Below, piece after piece: positions 16,209 to 25,370 of a stretch of 37,853 bases of DNA. The notes beneath the pieces are model-generated. The model was not told the DNA's origin. It made no database searches and saw nothing but the letters and a program-made list of their open reading frames with translations. Each line of letters starts with the position of its first letter. The first letter of the stretch is position 1. Both the position numbers and the translations under genes were made by a program. This stretch comes from Caldifarciminota bacterium (GTDB lineage Bacteria; Hydrothermota; Tepidihabitantia; B3-TA06). The stretch is taken from contig JAGMDF010000104.1 of the NCBI GenBank assembly GCA_023128825.1, positions 1 to 37,853 of the forward strand, in the 5' to 3' direction.

Positions 16209-17617
16209 TAGAGGTCCTCCTCTGTCACTCTGTCTATCTCTTCGCCCAGCTCCTCTTCCACACGAGCGATGTAACTTTCGAAACGCATGATCGGTTTGCG
16301 GAAAACAAGATCCAACTCGCCCGTGGGACCGTTTCGTTGCTTTGCGATGATTATCTTCGCAGGACTGCCTGGATGCCCCTCCTCCAATTTAGGATTGTAG
16401 AACCCAGGTCTATGTATGAGTAGCACGAGATCAGCATCCTGCTCAATCGCTCCCGATTCTCTGAGATCGGCGAGCTGGGGCCTTTTATCCTCGCGCATCT
16501 CAGGCCGACGTGAAAGCTGGGACAAGGCCACCACAGGAGCGTTGATCTCCTTGGCCATGGCCTTGAGAGATCTACTGATCTCGGTTATCTCCTGTTGCCG
16601 GTTGCGCTGGGCTGCAAAACCGGCTGAGGCATCCATAAGCTGCATGTAATCTACAATCACCATCCCCAGCTCGCCTTCGGCGTGAAGCCTGCGGGCCTTG
16701 GCCTTGAGTTCCAGGATAGAAAGGGAGGGTGTGTCATCTATGTAGATGGGGAGTTCGTTAAGCACCCCCATCACGTTGGAGAGTCTGGCGTAATCCTCCA
16801 TGCTCAATCTACCTGAACGCAACTTGGAAAGACTAACCTCCGCCTCCGAGCAGATGATTCGCTCCACCACCATCTCGGTGGTCATCTCAAGGCTAAATAG
16901 ACCAACCTTTGTCCCTTCACGCTTAGCCGCCTCCACCGCTATGTTGAGGGCGAGCGAAGATTTACCCATAGAAGGACGTCCGGCGATAACCACAAGCTCG
17001 CCCCGTTGCAAACCGGAGGTCATGCTGTCAAGGTCAACGAATCCTGTAGGGACCCCGGTTACGTGACGTCCCTCCTGCTTTGCACGGTCGATAGCGCGCA
17101 TGGCAGGGACCAGGAGTTCCTTGAGCGCCACGAACCCGCCGCGCAGCTTGGATTCCTTGATCTCGAAGATCAGATTCTCGGCCTTATCCAGCATCTCGTC
17201 CACAGGTTGTCTGGAGTCATATGCGTCCTGAACGATCCGGGTGGCAATACCTATAAGTCGGCGCTGAACCCACTTCTCATACACTATGCGGGCGTGCTCC
17301 TCGACATGCGCAGGCGCCACCACGTTCTCGGCAAGGGAGGAGAGATACTCCAGCCCGCCCGCATCGGAAAGCTTCTTTTGCCGCTTGAGTTCCTCGCTTA
17401 CGGTTACGAGATCGGCAGTCTCGTTGCGTTCGAAGAGCCCCTGCACCGCCTCGGCTATAAGCCGGTTCTTGCGGTCGTAGAAACACTCGGAGCGAAGGGT
17501 CCCGAACGCCTTGTACATCGCCTCCTGGGAGATAAGCATCGCTGCCAAAACCGCCGCCTCAGCCTCCGCCGCGTGGGGCGGAACGCGCAACCCATCTCCT
17601 GCTGAGGGCTCAGCCAC
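16208..17617 (-). CDS. dnaB: Replicative DNA helicase
   Basis: PPHAAEAEAAVLAAML, Walker A VVIAGRPSMGKSSLALNIA, VIVDYMQLM, LSQLSRRPEMREDKRPQLADLRESGAIEQDADLVLLIHR. No intein. Confidence 0.97.
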   Translation of the reverse strand: MAEPSAGDGLRVPPHAAEAEAAVLAAMLISQEAMYKAFGTLRSECFYDRKNRLIAEAVQGLFERNETADLVTVSEELKRQKKLSDAGGLEYLSSLAENVVAPAHVEEHARIVYEKWVQRRLIGIATRIVQDAYDSRQPVDEMLDKAENLIFEIKESKLRGGFVALKELLVPAMRAIDRAKQEGRHVTGVPTGFVDLDSMTSGLQRGELVVIAGRPSMGKSSLALNIAVEAAKREGTKVGLFSLEMTTEMVVERIICSEAEVSLSKLRSGRLSMEDYARLSNVMGVLNELPIYIDDTPSLSILELKAKARRLHAEGELGMVIVDYMQLMDASAGFAAQRNRQQEITEISRSLKAMAKEINAPVVALSQLSRRPEMREDKRPQLADLRESGAIEQDADLVLLIHRPGFYNPKLEEGHPGSPAKIIIAKQRNGPTGELDLVFRKPIMRFESYIARVEEELGEEIDRVTEEDL

Positions 17618-18791
17618 GGCTTTCCTTACTCTGCAGTAGTTCGACGATCACCTCAACCAGCCTTTCCGCCAGCTCTTCCTTGCTCGTGCGTGGAACCTCG
17701 ACTCTTTTACCGTCAGCATAGATAATCACAGCCTGGGTTTTTTCACTACCTATGGCCTCAGCCGGGTTGGCCACTATCGCGTCGAGATTCTTCTGATGGA
17801 GTTTTTCAACCGCTGCCTGCTCCCAATCCTCGCCGGTCTCAACCGAGAACCCGATACGAACGGTTGATGAATCTGCAAATGCGGACAGAATGTCTGGGGT
17901 TCTTATAAGGGATAGGGTAAGTTCTGTCTCCTTCAGCTTGTAATCGGCGCTCTCCTTCGGTGCGTAGTCTCCGACCGCTGCCGCCATGAGCAATACGTCT
18001 GTAGAGGGCATAAGGGATGTAAGCTGTGAAAGCATCTGGGCTGACGAGTTCACCCTGACGATCCGGATGCCACAGGGCAGTGGAACGCTCATCTCGCCTG
18101 CGAGGAGCGTCACCTCGGCTCCCACACGGACGAAAGCCTGAGCGATCTGGACTCCCATCCTGCCGGATGAGCGGTTGGTAATGACCCTTACCGGATCGAG
18201 CTCCTCCTCTGTGCGACCACAGGTAACCACCACCCGTTTGCTTTTGAGCGCCGGATGCGCCCGAATCAACCTCTCCGCGGCAAGCACTATCTCCTCGATC
18301 TCGGCCAATCTTCCCTTACCGACCATCCCGCAGGCAAGTTCGCCCTCGCCGGGTTCCACAAATCCTGCACCGCGCCCCTTGAGTATAGCTATATTCTCCT
18401 GGGTCGCCGGATTCCGCCACATGCCGGCGTTCATGGCCGGTGCAAACATGAGGAGCTTTGGATCTGCTGCCAGAAGAAGGCTTGAAAGCAGATCGTCGGC
18501 CAGACCATGAGCAGCCTTGGCGATGATGTCACCGGTTGCAGGAGCTATGAGTACAAGACGGGTGCCTTCAAGGAGTGAGATATGTGAAAGCGCTTCGCGC
18601 CGCGCCCACAGGTCATCGTAAACCCCTTCGGTGGTCAGCGACTCAAAGGTAACCCGGCCGATGAAGCGCTGTGCCGCTTCTGTGAGTACCACCGGGACCC
18701 GGAAACTCCTCCCCCTCAAAACCCGCAGCACCAAGGGGGCTTTGTACGCGGCTATTGACCCGGTTACTCCAAGGAGAACTCTTTCGTTCAT
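17610..18791 (-). CDS. coaBC: Bifunctional phosphopantothenoylcysteine decarboxylase/phosphopantothenate-cysteine ligase
   Basis: VLLGVTGSIAAYKAP, FAPAMNAGMWRNPATQ, VVVTCGRTEEELDPVRVITNRSSGRMG, AAVGDYAPKE. Confidence 0.96.
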   Translation of the reverse strand: MNERVLLGVTGSIAAYKAPLVLRVLRGRSFRVPVVLTEAAQRFIGRVTFESLTTEGVYDDLWARREALSHISLLEGTRLVLIAPATGDIIAKAAHGLADDLLSSLLLAADPKLLMFAPAMNAGMWRNPATQENIAILKGRGAGFVEPGEGELACGMVGKGRLAEIEEIVLAAERLIRAHPALKSKRVVVTCGRTEEELDPVRVITNRSSGRMGVQIAQAFVRVGAEVTLLAGEMSVPLPCGIRIVRVNSSAQMLSQLTSLMPSTDVLLMAAAVGDYAPKESADYKLKETELTLSLIRTPDILSAFADSSTVRIGFSVETGEDWEQAAVEKLHQKNLDAIVANPAEAIGSEKTQAVIIYADGKRVEVPRTSKEELAERLVEVIVELLQSKESRG

Positions 18792-18982
18792 TCTTGCTTC
18801 TCTTCAGCCTCTCCACGCAGGGTGCGTGCCAGCCCCAAGCTGTAGGGGTTTTCTACCACATCAATCCGTCCCTCTGCCACCTCCTCGATCAGGCGGCGTG
18901 CTTCCCTTGAGGCCATCGCCAGGAAGCGATACTTGTTTTCATAACGTTCCCAGATCTTCTCAAGAGAGATTTCTTGCATCAA
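18788..18982 (-). CDS. rpoZ: DNA-directed RNA polymerase subunit omega (short)
   Basis: NKYRFLAMASREARRLIEE matches the RpoZ core; located next to gmk as in many bacteria. Confidence 0.85.
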   Translation of the reverse strand: MMQEISLEKIWERYENKYRFLAMASREARRLIEEVAEGRIDVVENPYSLGLARTLRGEAEEKQE

Positions 18983-19584
18983 TCCTCCGTCAGTTTAATC
19001 TTTTTCGCTCGCGCAATGCGAGCGCGTTCCGCATCAAGGATAGCCCGAAGCAACCACAGGCTTGCAGAAAGCGAATCGTTCACCACCGCGTAATCGAACT
19101 CCCCTGCCAGCTCGATCTCGGCCTCGGCCCGCGCAAGGCGCGCCTCGATCGTCTCGCGATCGTCCCGCCCCCTCGCGGTGAGCCTGCGGCGCAGCTCGGA
19201 AAGGCTGGGCGGCAGCAAAAAGACGGTCACGCTCTCAGGGTAAAGCCTCTTGAGATGGAGCGCTCCCTTAATGTCCGTATCCAGCACCACGTCAAACCCT
19301 TGCGAGAGCAGTTCCTCGACCTGGACTTTAGGGGTACCGTAGCGATAACCGTAAACCTCCTCCCATTCAAGCAGGTCATCCTCTTTGATAAGACGGTTGA
19401 ACTCGGCATCGTTTACGAAATGGTAGGCCTTGCCGTCTTCTTCATTGCCGCGCCTCGGCCGCGTGGTCGCCGAAACCGAGTAGCGAACCTTGTCATCGCG
19501 CCGTACAAGCGAGCGACACAGGGTTGTTTTCCCCGCGCCTGAGGGAGCCGAAAGTATAAACAAAAACGGATCTCTACTCAACAT
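18979..19584 (-). CDS. gmk: Guanylate kinase
   Basis: LFILSAPSGAGKTTLCRSL, YSVSATTRPRRGNEEDGKAYHFV, EEVYGYRYGTPK, VVLDTDIKGALHLKR. Confidence 0.96.
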   Translation of the reverse strand: MLSRDPFLFILSAPSGAGKTTLCRSLVRRDDKVRYSVSATTRPRRGNEEDGKAYHFVNDAEFNRLIKEDDLLEWEEVYGYRYGTPKVQVEELLSQGFDVVLDTDIKGALHLKRLYPESVTVFLLPPSLSELRRRLTARGRDDRETIEARLARAEAEIELAGEFDYAVVNDSLSASLWLLRAILDAERARIARAKKIKLTED

Positions 19585-20449
19585 TCTGAACCTGCTCCCT
19601 TATCTTCTCCACCTCTTCTTTTATAGATATTACAAAGTGGGTAATCGCGGTATCGTTCGCCTTTGATCCGATGGTGTTGGTCTCCTTCATCATCTCCTGA
19701 GTGATGAAGTTCAGCCTTCGGCCGTTGGATTTAGGCTCGTCCAGTGTTTCCCTGAAAAGTTTGATGTGATTGGAAAGCCTCACGCACTCCTCGTGGATAT
19801 CGAATCGCTCCGAGAAGTAAAGAACCTCCTGCAACAACCGGTTTCTGTCTGGCTCGATCTTCATCTCCTCTAAAAGCTCCAGAAGCTTTCTGCGTTTCTC
19901 TTTGATTCGGCCTGGAATCCTGCGCTTGATAGCACTCAGATTGCTGTTGATGACTTTAAGGCGTCCTCTTAGATCCTTCTCAAGGTTCCTTCCTTCGGCG
20001 CGGCGCATCCTTATTAAATCCTTAACCGCACGAGCAACCAAGCGCTTCGTGTATTCCCAGAGCTTGGCCGTCTCTACATCACGAGGCTCTTCCTTGATAA
20101 GACCGGGGATTCGGAAGAGCAGCTCAGGGGTTATTTCTTCAGATACAGACACCCGCTTTCGCAATTCCTTTAGAAGACGCAGGAAATCGTCAAGCACTGC
20201 CGGGGTAAGAACCAGCTGCTTGCCGTTGGACTCTTCAAGGTGGACGGCGACACTCACCGACCCGCGGTTTAAGTTCTCTTTTATCACCTGTTTGATCTTT
20301 TCCTCGTAACCCGCCAGCTGATCAGGCAGCTTAACGCTTACCTCAAGGTAACGGTGGTTGAGCGAATGCACCTCCACGGTCAGGCACAGACCTTCAGGTT
20401 TGATAAGAGCAACTGCCCTTCCTTGTCCTGTCATACTGTTGACCATCAC
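19574..20449 (-). CDS. YicC family protein (putative endoribonuclease family)
   Basis: VNSMTGQGRA, VEVHSLNHRYLEVSVKLPDQL, GRRLNFITQEMMKETNTIGSKANDTAITHFVISIKEEVEKIREQVQNVE. Confidence 0.96.
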   Translation of the reverse strand: MMVNSMTGQGRAVALIKPEGLCLTVEVHSLNHRYLEVSVKLPDQLAGYEEKIKQVIKENLNRGSVSVAVHLEESNGKQLVLTPAVLDDFLRLLKELRKRVSVSEEITPELLFRIPGLIKEEPRDVETAKLWEYTKRLVARAVKDLIRMRRAEGRNLEKDLRGRLKVINSNLSAIKRRIPGRIKEKRRKLLELLEEMKIEPDRNRLLQEVLYFSERFDIHEECVRLSNHIKLFRETLDEPKSNGRRLNFITQEMMKETNTIGSKANDTAITHFVISIKEEVEKIREQVQNVE

Positions 20450-20889
20450 AAGGCCCCTTCGAATACGAACGTTACAGGGCCATCATTGACTAATTCGACC
20501 TCCATATGCGCACCAAAAATACCTTCCTCTACGTTGACGCCTGAAGAACGCAAGGTATCTGCAAAAAGCGAGACAAGCTCCCTTGCTTCATCAGGACACA
20601 TCGCCGGATCGAAAGAGGGCCGCAGACCCTTTGCAAGATTGGCGGCCAAGGTAAACTGAGACACAACCAGAATGCTCCCGCCGACATCTTTAAGTGAAAG
20701 ATTCATCTTGCCGTTCTCGTCCTCAAAGAAACGGTATCGTGGAAGTCGCTCGGCGAAGCGGACGATCTGTGCCTTGCTATCCCCTTTCTCCACTCCAAGT
20801 AGAACCAAGAAACCCTTCGAGATAGAGGCCTTTTGGTTTCCATCTACGCTGACCGCTGCCCGGCTTACGCGCTGAACTACCGCCCTCAC
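20446..20889 (-). CDS. dtd: D-aminoacyl-tRNA deacylase
   Basis: MRAVVQRVSRAAVSVDG, ILVVSQFTLAANLAKGLRPSFDPA, FGAHMEVELVNDGPVTFVFE. Confidence 0.96.
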   Translation of the reverse strand: MRAVVQRVSRAAVSVDGNQKASISKGFLVLLGVEKGDSKAQIVRFAERLPRYRFFEDENGKMNLSLKDVGGSILVVSQFTLAANLAKGLRPSFDPAMCPDEARELVSLFADTLRSSGVNVEEGIFGAHMEVELVNDGPVTFVFEGAL

Positions 20890-21500
20890 TCCTCTTCCTT
20901 CTTGAGCAAGGACAGCAGTTTGTGCCCGAAAGCCTCAGCAGCACGAGGGCCGGAGGCGGTAACTATCTTTCCTGAACATACCACGTCTTCTGTCAGGTAG
21001 TTGGCTCCTCCGGCCTTCAGTTCGGAAGAGACGGAGGAAAAGCAGGTCGCATCTATGCCTTTCAGTATACCTGCACGTGCAAAGACGACTGGAGCAAGAC
21101 AGATAGCTCCGAGGATCTTATCGGCCTCTTTGAACTCGCCTGCCAATCGAATCAAGGTGCTGTCGCTCCAGAGCGTCCTGGCACCTGCCCCCCCCACGAT
21201 CACCAGAGCAACGTAATCGTCACTTTTTGCATCGGATATACGAAGATCAGGTTTCACCTTCGCGCCCAGCATGCCGGTGGCGACGGCGGTATCGGTTGAC
21301 GCTATTACGCCGGCAAATCCACCTTCTTCCAGAATCTTCTTGGGGGTGGTAAGTTCCTCGTCTCTAAATCCCTGGTGGGCGATCACAAAAAGAACCTTGG
21401 ATTGCGATTCAGGAAGGCTCACCGATTCGGTCTCACTCGCAGACGGTTTAGATCCGCAAGCCAAAGCCACCAACACTAAGACCGGCAACAATCTACGCAT
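20886..21500 (-). CDS. DJ-1/PfpI family protein with lipoprotein signal peptide
   Basis: MRRLLPVLVLVALACGSKPS lipobox; KVLFVIAHQGFRDEELTTPKKILEEGG, VIVGGAGAR, nucleophile region GAICLAPVVFARAGIL. ORF track begins at 21548; ATG at 21500 preferred. Confidence 0.85.
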   Translation of the reverse strand: MRRLLPVLVLVALACGSKPSASETESVSLPESQSKVLFVIAHQGFRDEELTTPKKILEEGGFAGVIASTDTAVATGMLGAKVKPDLRISDAKSDDYVALVIVGGAGARTLWSDSTLIRLAGEFKEADKILGAICLAPVVFARAGILKGIDATCFSSVSSELKAGGANYLTEDVVCSGKIVTASGPRAAEAFGHKLLSLLKKEEE

Positions 21501-21516
21501 GAGCTTATCTCCTTTC

Positions 21517-21774
21517 TTAAGGTTCGTAGTCAAGCGGCCGGATCTCAAATATTACCCCGTTATCGTCAGGACAGGCCGCACGGGTAACCTGTTTGTCCTT
21601 CTCCCAAAAGAACTTACCGCCGGTCTGAAGGGTAAGGATCAGAGGAAAGATCGAGGCAAACGCCGAGGTGCATATTCCTTCAGGCGTACAGTTACCGACC
21701 ACATACTCATCCCCGACCTTGTGCAACCCCTCGTTACACTGACCTGCTAGCACCTTACAGATAACCTTCTTCAT
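21517..21774 (-). CDS. TIGR04076-like small cysteine-containing protein
   Basis: KVICKVLAGQCNEGLHKVGDEYVVGNCTPEGICTSAFASIFPLILTLQTGGKFFWEKD...ACPDDNGVIFEIRPL. Confidence 0.8.
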   Translation of the reverse strand: MKKVICKVLAGQCNEGLHKVGDEYVVGNCTPEGICTSAFASIFPLILTLQTGGKFFWEKDKQVTRAACPDDNGVIFEIRPLDYEP

Positions 21775-21782
21775 ACGTCCTC

Positions 21783-22217
21783 CTACACGTCAAAGACTAC
21801 GCGTGCACGCCAGAGATTCCCTTCTTTCCCATAGAGGAAATCCTGGTAGGTCACTGTCTTAACCTCGTGAAGTAGCCTATGGCGAACATCATCCAGCTTC
21901 TCGCCACAAACCACCGTCTCAGCAATATATTCACCCTCCTCTTCAGCAAGCCTCTTTACTTTCGCCCGTCTCACCAAGAATCCCTTTGTGAGATTCAAAT
22001 ACAACAGTTCACGCAGCCAGTTGAGGAAACGCTCCTCACAGCTTTCCGCCCTAATACGCAAGTTGCGCTCCTTTACGCACCTTACGTCTTCTAACTCGAC
22101 TATCTGCGCAAGCAACGCCTCTGCTGCGTTGGCAAAAAGCTCCTCCTCGCTTGCTCCGCGGATAACAAGCTCCAGGTCGCTTGTATGTTCAAGCGCCTCC
22201 CAAGCTGACTCGTTCAC
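21783..22217 (-). CDS. Archease
   Basis: WEALEHTSDLELVIRGASEEELFANAAEALLAQI, FLNWLRELLYL, HRLLHEVKTVTYQDFLYGKEGNLWRARVVFDV. Confidence 0.9.
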   Translation of the reverse strand: MNESAWEALEHTSDLELVIRGASEEELFANAAEALLAQIVELEDVRCVKERNLRIRAESCEERFLNWLRELLYLNLTKGFLVRRAKVKRLAEEEGEYIAETVVCGEKLDDVRHRLLHEVKTVTYQDFLYGKEGNLWRARVVFDV

Positions 22218-22978
22218 ACCTTAAGCGGGGTAGGAAAAAGCACCCGATGCTGTTCTGTGTTTATGAGGGCGTAGCGGCCTCGGAACATGGGACCCGGATT
22301 GACTACAACCGTGGGACCTATACTGTCCTGTCCGGGCGTACCGTGAGCGTGACCGCAGAAGCAAAACGCAGGTTGATGCTTCTCTATCACCTCGTTTATT
22401 ACCTTCGCTCCCACATGATCGTTTACAGCGGGATCAAGGTCAACCATTGAGATAGGAGGGGTATGAACAAGTAAGATGGTTCGAGCAGGATCGCGGTCGA
22501 ATCCGGAAGACAAACGCTTCTTAAAAGCACGCTCCTTGGAACAGTAGAACTCGTAATCCGTATCCACTGGTCCAACGGCTCCACCCCAACCAATAAAGGT
22601 ATAGCCCGCCATCTCGAAGGACTTCTCTTGAACGTTATGCGCGTTGGTAAAACCCTTCACCGTTTCATTAAGCCGGGCGGTTGGGGCATCCAGATGCCCG
22701 GGAACGAACACAATCGGCACCCCGAATCCGGTAAGATTGATAAAGAACTCGCGGTAGACCAGCTCATCTATAACCCCGTCCTGTTCCGATTCCGCCTTGG
22801 GCTTGCGCGGGGCTTTACCGGTCGAGCGAACCTTTTGCCATTCGGCTTCGCGTTCCGCTGAATCTAAGATATCACCGGCAAAAACAATCAGGTCTAAACG
22901 TTGATCCTCCAGTGCCTCCTCAAGAAGAGGCCATACGCGATCTCCTCCATGATAGTCCGCAAACAGAGCGATTTTCAT
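22214..22978 (-). CDS. Calcineurin-like metallophosphoesterase
   Basis: MKIALFADYHGGDR, FAGDILD, FVPGHLDAP, ILLVHTPP, FCGHAHGTPG. The ORF track starts at 23014 (TTG); ATG at 22978 preferred. Confidence 0.88.
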   Translation of the reverse strand: MKIALFADYHGGDRVWPLLEEALEDQRLDLIVFAGDILDSAEREAEWQKVRSTGKAPRKPKAESEQDGVIDELVYREFFINLTGFGVPIVFVPGHLDAPTARLNETVKGFTNAHNVQEKSFEMAGYTFIGWGGAVGPVDTDYEFYCSKERAFKKRLSSGFDRDPARTILLVHTPPISMVDLDPAVNDHVGAKVINEVIEKHQPAFCFCGHAHGTPGQDSIGPTVVVNPGPMFRGRYALINTEQHRVLFPTPLKV

Positions 22979-23027
22979 ATCAGAGAAGCTTAATCGGGAA
23001 TCGGGAATTGTCAAGATAACTGGTCAC

Positions 23028-23055
23028 TTGACTCTACCCCATAGAGGTGTAGGAT
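23028..23055 (+). promoter_or_regulatory. Promoter TTGACT-N16-TAGGAT ending 5 nt before ATG 23061
   Basis: ttgact ctaccccatagaggtg taggat tgcgt ATG; no Shine-Dalgarno visible. Confidence 0.55.
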
Positions 23056-23060
23056 TGCGT

Positions 23061-24185
23061 ATGGATATCACGCGGCTCTTTCCCCGCACCAGTGACATCA
23101 TCTACTTCAACCACGCATCCAGCTCCCCCTTACCCCTGCCTGCACGCGAGAGGATGAAAATGCTCATAGATGAGCTGGCTTCGGGCGACAGGCCCTGGAA
23201 CTTCTGGAGCACCGAGCTTTTCGAGTTCCGCAGCCAGTCGGCTGGACTTCTGGGAACGCAGCATGGAGAGATCGGGTTCATCCCCAATACATCTACCGGA
23301 CTCCTGATCGCTCTTTATTCTATTCCTTGGCAGAAGAATGACAACATCGTTTGCATGAAGGACGGCTTTCCTGCAAACATCGTACCGTGGATGCATAATC
23401 TGCCACAGATAGGGAAGCGTCAGATAGAGATTGAAGGCGACAGACCGCTTGAGGACAGAATTCTGGATGCAATAGACGAACACACCCGTGCCGTCGCCAT
23501 AGACTGGGTGGATTTCTTTACAGGTTACAGGGTTGATCTCAAAAAGGTTGGGGATTTCTGCAATGGTAGAGGCATCTTTCTGGTCGTGGATGGGATACAA
23601 GGCTGTGGTGCGCTTGAACTCGATCTTTCAAAGGTCCACGTGGACTTCTTTGCGGCCGGTTCGGCCAAGTGGCTGTTGGGCCCGGTAGGGGCGGGAATCC
23701 TTTATGTAAACAAGAAAACCATGCGACGTTTGAAGCCAGCATTTGCGGGATGGATGAGCCTTTCCTGGAGGGAGTTCAACATCTTCGATCCACTTCCTCC
23801 TGTCAAACAGGGAGCGGGTCGGTTCGAGACCGGCTCCTATCCTGGGGTGCCGCTCGTAGGCTTCGTGGAGAACCTGAAGATCCTGAACTCGGTAGGGATA
23901 GCAAAGATTAATGAGAGGATCTTCCAGACTCACAGATTCCTGTTGCAGGGTCTAAAGCAACTGGATGCGGAGATTATTTCGCCAGAAAACGAGGATCACG
24001 CCTCAGGCATACTCACCTTCCGTATCCCTGACAAGGATTCAAAAGCGCTGTTCGAGGAACTGAGTGATGCCCGCATAATCGTCTCTCTTCGAAAAGGTGC
24101 CATCCGGCTCTCCCCACACTTCTACAACACCCCGGATGAGGCCTCACGGGTATTGGCTGTAATCGGGGGGGGTGTTAAATCTTGA
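23061..24185 (+). CDS. Aminotransferase class V (cysteine desulfurase-like PLP enzyme)
   Basis: YFNHASSSPLPLPARERM, GFIPNTSTGLLIAL, FLVVDGIQGCGALELDLSKVHVDFFAAGSAKWLLGPVGAGILYV (PLP Lys region). The TTG start of the ORF track at 23028 overlaps the -35 box, so ATG 23061 is preferred. Confidence 0.9.
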   Translation: MDITRLFPRTSDIIYFNHASSSPLPLPARERMKMLIDELASGDRPWNFWSTELFEFRSQSAGLLGTQHGEIGFIPNTSTGLLIALYSIPWQKNDNIVCMKDGFPANIVPWMHNLPQIGKRQIEIEGDRPLEDRILDAIDEHTRAVAIDWVDFFTGYRVDLKKVGDFCNGRGIFLVVDGIQGCGALELDLSKVHVDFFAAGSAKWLLGPVGAGILYVNKKTMRRLKPAFAGWMSLSWREFNIFDPLPPVKQGAGRFETGSYPGVPLVGFVENLKILNSVGIAKINERIFQTHRFLLQGLKQLDAEIISPENEDHASGILTFRIPDKDSKALFEELSDARIIVSLRKGAIRLSPHFYNTPDEASRVLAVIGGGVKS

Positions 24186-24226
24186 TCTTACGCATCTTAC
24201 AAAAAGAAGAAAGAGGCAATATTTAC

Positions 24227-24254
24227 TTGACATTCCGAGTTTAATCCGTATCCT
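24227..24254 (+). promoter_or_regulatory. Promoter TTGACA-N16-TATCCT for the buk operon
   Basis: ttgaca ttccgagtttaatccg tatcct; AGGAGG SD before GTG 24272. Confidence 0.55.
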
Positions 24255-24271
24255 CAGCGAAGGAGGAACAT

Positions 24272-25342
24272 GTGTCAGAGTTCCGAGTTCTTGCAGTAAA
24301 TCCAGGTTCAACTTCTACGAAGATTGCCGTTTATGAAGGGGAAAAGGAACTTTTTTCGGTAAATCTTACTCACCCTGCGGACCAGATCGCAAAGTATGCA
24401 AAGATTATGGATCAATACGAGTTCCGCCGCGATGTTATACTCAAGACCCTTGAAGAGAAGGAAATAGAGAAGTCTTCGCTCTCGGCCGTTGTAGGGAGAG
24501 GAGGTCTCATGAGGCCGATCCCTGGCGGAACCTTCGGGGTAAACGAAGCAATGCTTTCCGATCTTCGCGCCGGTCTTCAGGGTGAACACGCATCCAACCT
24601 GGGCGGACTTATCGCCAACGCGATCGCGGAGCCGTTGGGCATCCCGGCGTTCATCGTGGACCCGGTGGTGGTGGACGAGCTGGAGACCTTTGCCCGCTAT
24701 ACGGGCCGGCCGGAGATTAAAAGAAGAAGCATCTTCCATGCCCTCAACCACAAGGCAGCCGCACGCAAAGCCGCCGCCGAGATGGGCAAGAAATACGAAG
24801 AGGTGAACCTTATCGTGGCCCATCTGGGAGGCGGTATCTCCATCGCCGCGCACAAAAAAGGACGAGTGGTTGACGTGAACAACGCCTTAAACGGCGACGG
24901 ACCGATAGCGCCTGAACGTGCAGGCTCGCTTCCCGCCTGGGATCTGGTGTGCTTCGTATTAGACTCAGGCTACACCAAGGATCAGATGAAGAAGATGCTT
25001 GCCGGAAAGGGCGGGGTGGTTGCCTATCTGGGGACCAACGACATGCGGGATGTGGAAAAGCGCGTCAAGGCAGGGGACGAGAAGGCAACCGAGGTGCTGG
25101 GTGCCGTGGCATATACCGTATCGAAGGAGATAGGTGCTCGCGCCGCCGTGCTTGAGGGCAAGGTGGACGCCATAGTGCTCACCGGCGGGCTTGCTTACGA
25201 CGAGCTTTTCGTGAATTGGGTGACGCAAAGGGTTAAATTCATCGCACCAGTCAAGTGCTATCCCGGAGAGAACGAGATGCAGGCATTGGTCGAGGGGGCG
25301 CTGCGGGTTCTCAAGGAAGAAGAAACTGCTCAGGAATATTAA
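24272..25342 (+). CDS. buk: Butyrate kinase (probable short/branched-chain acid kinase)
   Basis: VLAVNPGSTSTKIAVYEGEKELF, VGRGGLMRPIPGGTFGVN, VAHLGGGISIAAHKKGRVVDVNNALNGDGPIAPERAGSLP, VLTGGLAYDE. GTG start. Confidence 0.95.
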   Translation: MSEFRVLAVNPGSTSTKIAVYEGEKELFSVNLTHPADQIAKYAKIMDQYEFRRDVILKTLEEKEIEKSSLSAVVGRGGLMRPIPGGTFGVNEAMLSDLRAGLQGEHASNLGGLIANAIAEPLGIPAFIVDPVVVDELETFARYTGRPEIKRRSIFHALNHKAAARKAAAEMGKKYEEVNLIVAHLGGGISIAAHKKGRVVDVNNALNGDGPIAPERAGSLPAWDLVCFVLDSGYTKDQMKKMLAGKGGVVAYLGTNDMRDVEKRVKAGDEKATEVLGAVAYTVSKEIGARAAVLEGKVDAIVLTGGLAYDELFVNWVTQRVKFIAPVKCYPGENEMQALVEGALRVLKEEETAQEY

Positions 25343-25370
25343 AAAGAAAAGATGAATCCAAGGAGGCTTG

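Noticed and set aside
17006-17605. 199-aa plus-strand ORF
   Set aside because: Antisense to dnaB.
18631-19542. 303-aa plus-strand ORF
   Set aside because: Antisense to coaBC, rpoZ and gmk.
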